Origin: Trichoplax sp. H2
Lineage: Eukaryota > Placozoa > Uniplacotomia > Trichoplacea
Assembly: GCA_003344405.1 (NCBI GenBank)
Contig: NOWV01000049.1
Location: 310,001 to 374,000, forward strand
DNA: 64,000 nucleotides
Reading direction: 5' to 3'
A model generated the notes under the pieces. The model was not told the origin of the DNA and ran no database searches. It saw only the letters and a program-made list of their open reading frames with translations. Numbering within the stretch: the stretch's first letter is position 1; the number at the start of each line of letters is the position of its first letter. Of this stretch, positions 61,553 through 64,000 are shown in pieces. The translations under genes were made by a program, and so were the position numbers.

Positions 61553-63117
61553 CTAATAGCCACCCAAATAATACAAATCAATCGTTTAGAACCTTGACAG
61601 TGAAACCTATCATTGCCCTAGTTAGAGTTTTATCAATATTATACCAGAAGAAATAGCTATTAGTGATTTTTCTTACTCATTTATTTTATGATTCTGCAAT
61701 AGATTTGCAGATAATCCATTAAATTTTGCTACCTCCGTAGATAATATCATACGGTAATACAATTAAGTTTATGTTTATGTTCATATTAGTGAATGAATTT
61801 ACGAGTATATTGATGAAGGAAATACAGTTAGTTTCTCATGAACATTGGTATTTAAAGTCCTTTTGATCTGCTTTATTTTTCGTTTATGAGATTTTTAGCG
61901 ATTAGAGTAAGAAATATAGGATGTAGACGCAATAAATATGGTACATAAAGTAATATAATATTTCTGTAGGTGTCATCTGCCATTATCTACTACGATGTCA
62001 ATTATTATTCAAGCTACATATTATGAATGAGTATAGGCAATTAACAGTGACTGAATACGCGTAAAATCTCTTATGTGCCACTTTCTAAGAATATTGTACC
62101 AAGCTTTCGAATCCATTTAAATTATCCCAAATCTGCCCCTTAACATTTGCTTTAGAATCAATTAATCTGCATTTATCCATATAAAATCGCTTGCTGTATG
62201 TCAGCCTTAATATAGTTCTATATCAAACTACGTCATGTTCACCTGTAAAAATTGGTAGTAGAAATTCGGCCCTGTCTATCGCGTCTTGATGTCAGAATCA
62301 GAATTATCTAGAAATAGAAAATTAAATAGCAATCATTGTATGCGAACACAAGCTAACAGAAATAGAAAATTTCTAATTTAATGTCTTAGGGAGTTATTAA
62401 AAATTGTACTACTCCAACAAAAATTAAAATTAGGTCTATCCAGATATAAAGTAATATTACTCTCCATTGCTAAAGATTCCGTAAAAATACTAAATTTTCA
62501 TTAAAATGCTTGGAAGTTAAAATTATAAATTGTATCCTAGAGAAGGCTACCTACGCTTGAAATACTTTTTTCCATGCGACGAAAATTCTACTACTGTCAT
62601 TTGATATTAAGGTTGGAAAGAATGTTTAGTCATTTATATATATATAGTAACCTATGTATACACGGGTATATGGCAATGTGAAACTAGTTCTCTCCCTCTC
62701 TTAAGAATATCTTTGACGAAAAGTCAACAGTAATTGCTCGTCAACCTAGGTCTGGGTAGTAAACTAGCAGCTTTAGCAAGTGATTGAATAACTAGTACTA
62801 TTATGCTTTAAATACTAAAGCAATAAGGCTATAATCAATGCTGTAGATGATTATAGCCTCATCCATAATAACTTAAAAGATATCAATTTCGCATGTTTTT
62901 AAACTTATCGTTCATCAAGATTATTTCCTATGTATGTTTATCGATAGATGTTGCTTACCAGGGCTAAGGTAATTATTCAATTTGTGTACGTTAGTTAAAG
63001 AAAGTATTCAATCTTATGCACGAGATCTTATATTTTATATATATAACGAAGCATTTTATTACGAATGAACAATTTTTTTACGTTTTTATGATACCATTCA
63101 ATATGGCAGATATAGAA
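61553..63117. other. Likely 5' intron of gene B, no exon recognised
   Basis: By analogy with gene A a short exon of about 60 bp should lie upstream of 61,552. A frame at 61,729-61,674 with donor GTAAGA has the right length and phase but does not look like the expected hydrophobic strand, so it is not accepted. Confidence 0.4.
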
Positions 63118-63420
63118 GGTACCAAAATAACTCTATCCTCGACATCTTAGCCAAATATGGCGTATTGGATACGTCCTTGCTATTCATTCATGATATGATT
63201 CCATATGATAGAATAGATTCGGTTTTATTATCGTAGTAATACAGTAGGTACCAAAATCACTCTATTAGCAACATTCCAGGTAAATATAGCATATTTGATG
63301 TCCTTAGTATTCATTCATCATAGGATGCAATACGGTAGACTAGATTCGATTTTATCATTACAGTAAGTACCAAAATGACTCTATTATCGATATCTCAGTT
63401 AAATATAGCGTATTATTTTC
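63118..63420. repeat. Tandem repeat, 2.4 units of 119-129 bp
   Basis: Units start at GGTACCAAAATAACTCTAT (63,118), GGTACCAAAATCACTCTAT (63,247) and AGTACCAAAATGACTCTAT (63,366). Shared inner blocks are AAATAT-GC-TATT and TATTCATTCAT-ATA-GAT, and AGATTCG-TTTTAT-AT. Not coding. Confidence 0.8.
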
Positions 63421-64000
63421 ATTACCTCATTCGGGACTTCTTAATTTTTTACCTTAAGTCACTTATCACTTAGTAAATTAACTCAATTTAACCGATGTAA
63501 GAAAGCTATGGAATCCCTCGCCATAGACTATATCTTGGAAGCGTATCAATCTACGTAGATTCCTTTAATCACCATCTAACAATCCACTGCTAGTATATTA
63601 TCTATCATACAATATCATATCGCACCCGTGAATAAACTAAAAGAAAAGATACTATGAGATAATAATCTATGGCATATGTGCCTTCTTTTTTCAGAGAACC
63701 AATGCAAAATTTTTTTAATTAGATTCCGTAGATTAGATTTTTTAATTATCGCTAGCAAAATTTATAGTCGTCAAAGCACTAATGTATTGAGAATATTCAC
63801 TGCATACATTGCTATGGATATCACATCATGAATCAAATTGGTAAAATCTGCAGATATCAGATAAATAGTTCGATATCAAATAGAAAGATTGCATGCTTAG
63901 ATTTTTTGATTGAACATTGCTTATTAAACTCCTTGTCGAGATAATTTATAATATTGCTCGATACAACAATTTTGCCTGTAATACAGATTAAATAATCATC
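63421..64000. other. Window end, nothing recognised
   Basis: AT-rich DNA with no supported gene on either strand. Confidence 0.4.

Noticed and set aside
61674-61729. Candidate exon 2 of gene B
   Set aside because: Length and phase fit, but the product is not a hydrophobic strand like exon 2 of gene A and the acceptor lacks a pyrimidine tract.

Overview
This window looks like nuclear DNA of an early-branching animal, most likely a placozoan (Trichoplax or a relative). The reasons are very AT-rich intergenic DNA, genes split by short GT-AG introns, a group of intron-poor class A GPCRs that look opsin-like but lack the retinal-binding lysine (as known for placopsins), and sortilin/VPS10 receptors. 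The species assignment is inference. Two 20-N gaps mark assembly joins. No rRNA, tRNA or CRISPR array was recognised.

Region 1 (1-12,330): a tandem head-to-tail segmental duplication of about 4.2 kb (3,904-8,225 and 8,226-12,330). Each copy carries a minus-strand opsin-like GPCR. The copy at 8,966-10,159 is intact; the copy at 4,659-5,827 is a pseudogene whose first lesion is a nonsense codon at the TM3 disulfide cysteine. A second intact minus-strand GPCR lies at 21,551-22,510 and a plus-strand one at 31,795-32,865. All four share CRY in place of the D/ERY motif, an opsin-like second extracellular loop, and (in the three intact ones) no Trp in the TM6 CWxP motif and no Lys at 7.43.

Region 2 (32,866-39,864): gene-poor DNA with a 20-N gap flanked by near-identical 202-bp copies.

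Region 3 (39,865-64,000): two minus-strand sortilin-family genes, each resolved into exons by hand. Gene A (39,865-48,119, ten exons, 807 aa) is complete: signal peptide, furin-type propeptide site, VPS10 beta-propeller, 10CC module, one membrane span, cytosolic tail. Gene B (56,807-61,552, seven exons found) lacks an identified 5' end, which may lie past the window edge. A third, broken copy of the 3' end of gene B sits at 51,784-52,405. Exon phases are nearly identical in A and B, so they are old duplicates. Between and inside them lie transposon remnants (a MULE/ZSWIM-like fragment in intron 1 of A; a Penelope-like reverse transcriptase fragment beside a perfect 14-bp hairpin), an 80-bp minisatellite duplicated across the second gap, and a CRE-containing candidate promoter for gene A.

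The genes form no operon-like system. The shared theme is local duplication and decay of receptor genes: GPCRs that would signal through G proteins, and VPS10 receptors that sort ligands (in other animals neuropeptides, neurotrophins and lysosomal proteins) between Golgi, endosome and surface.
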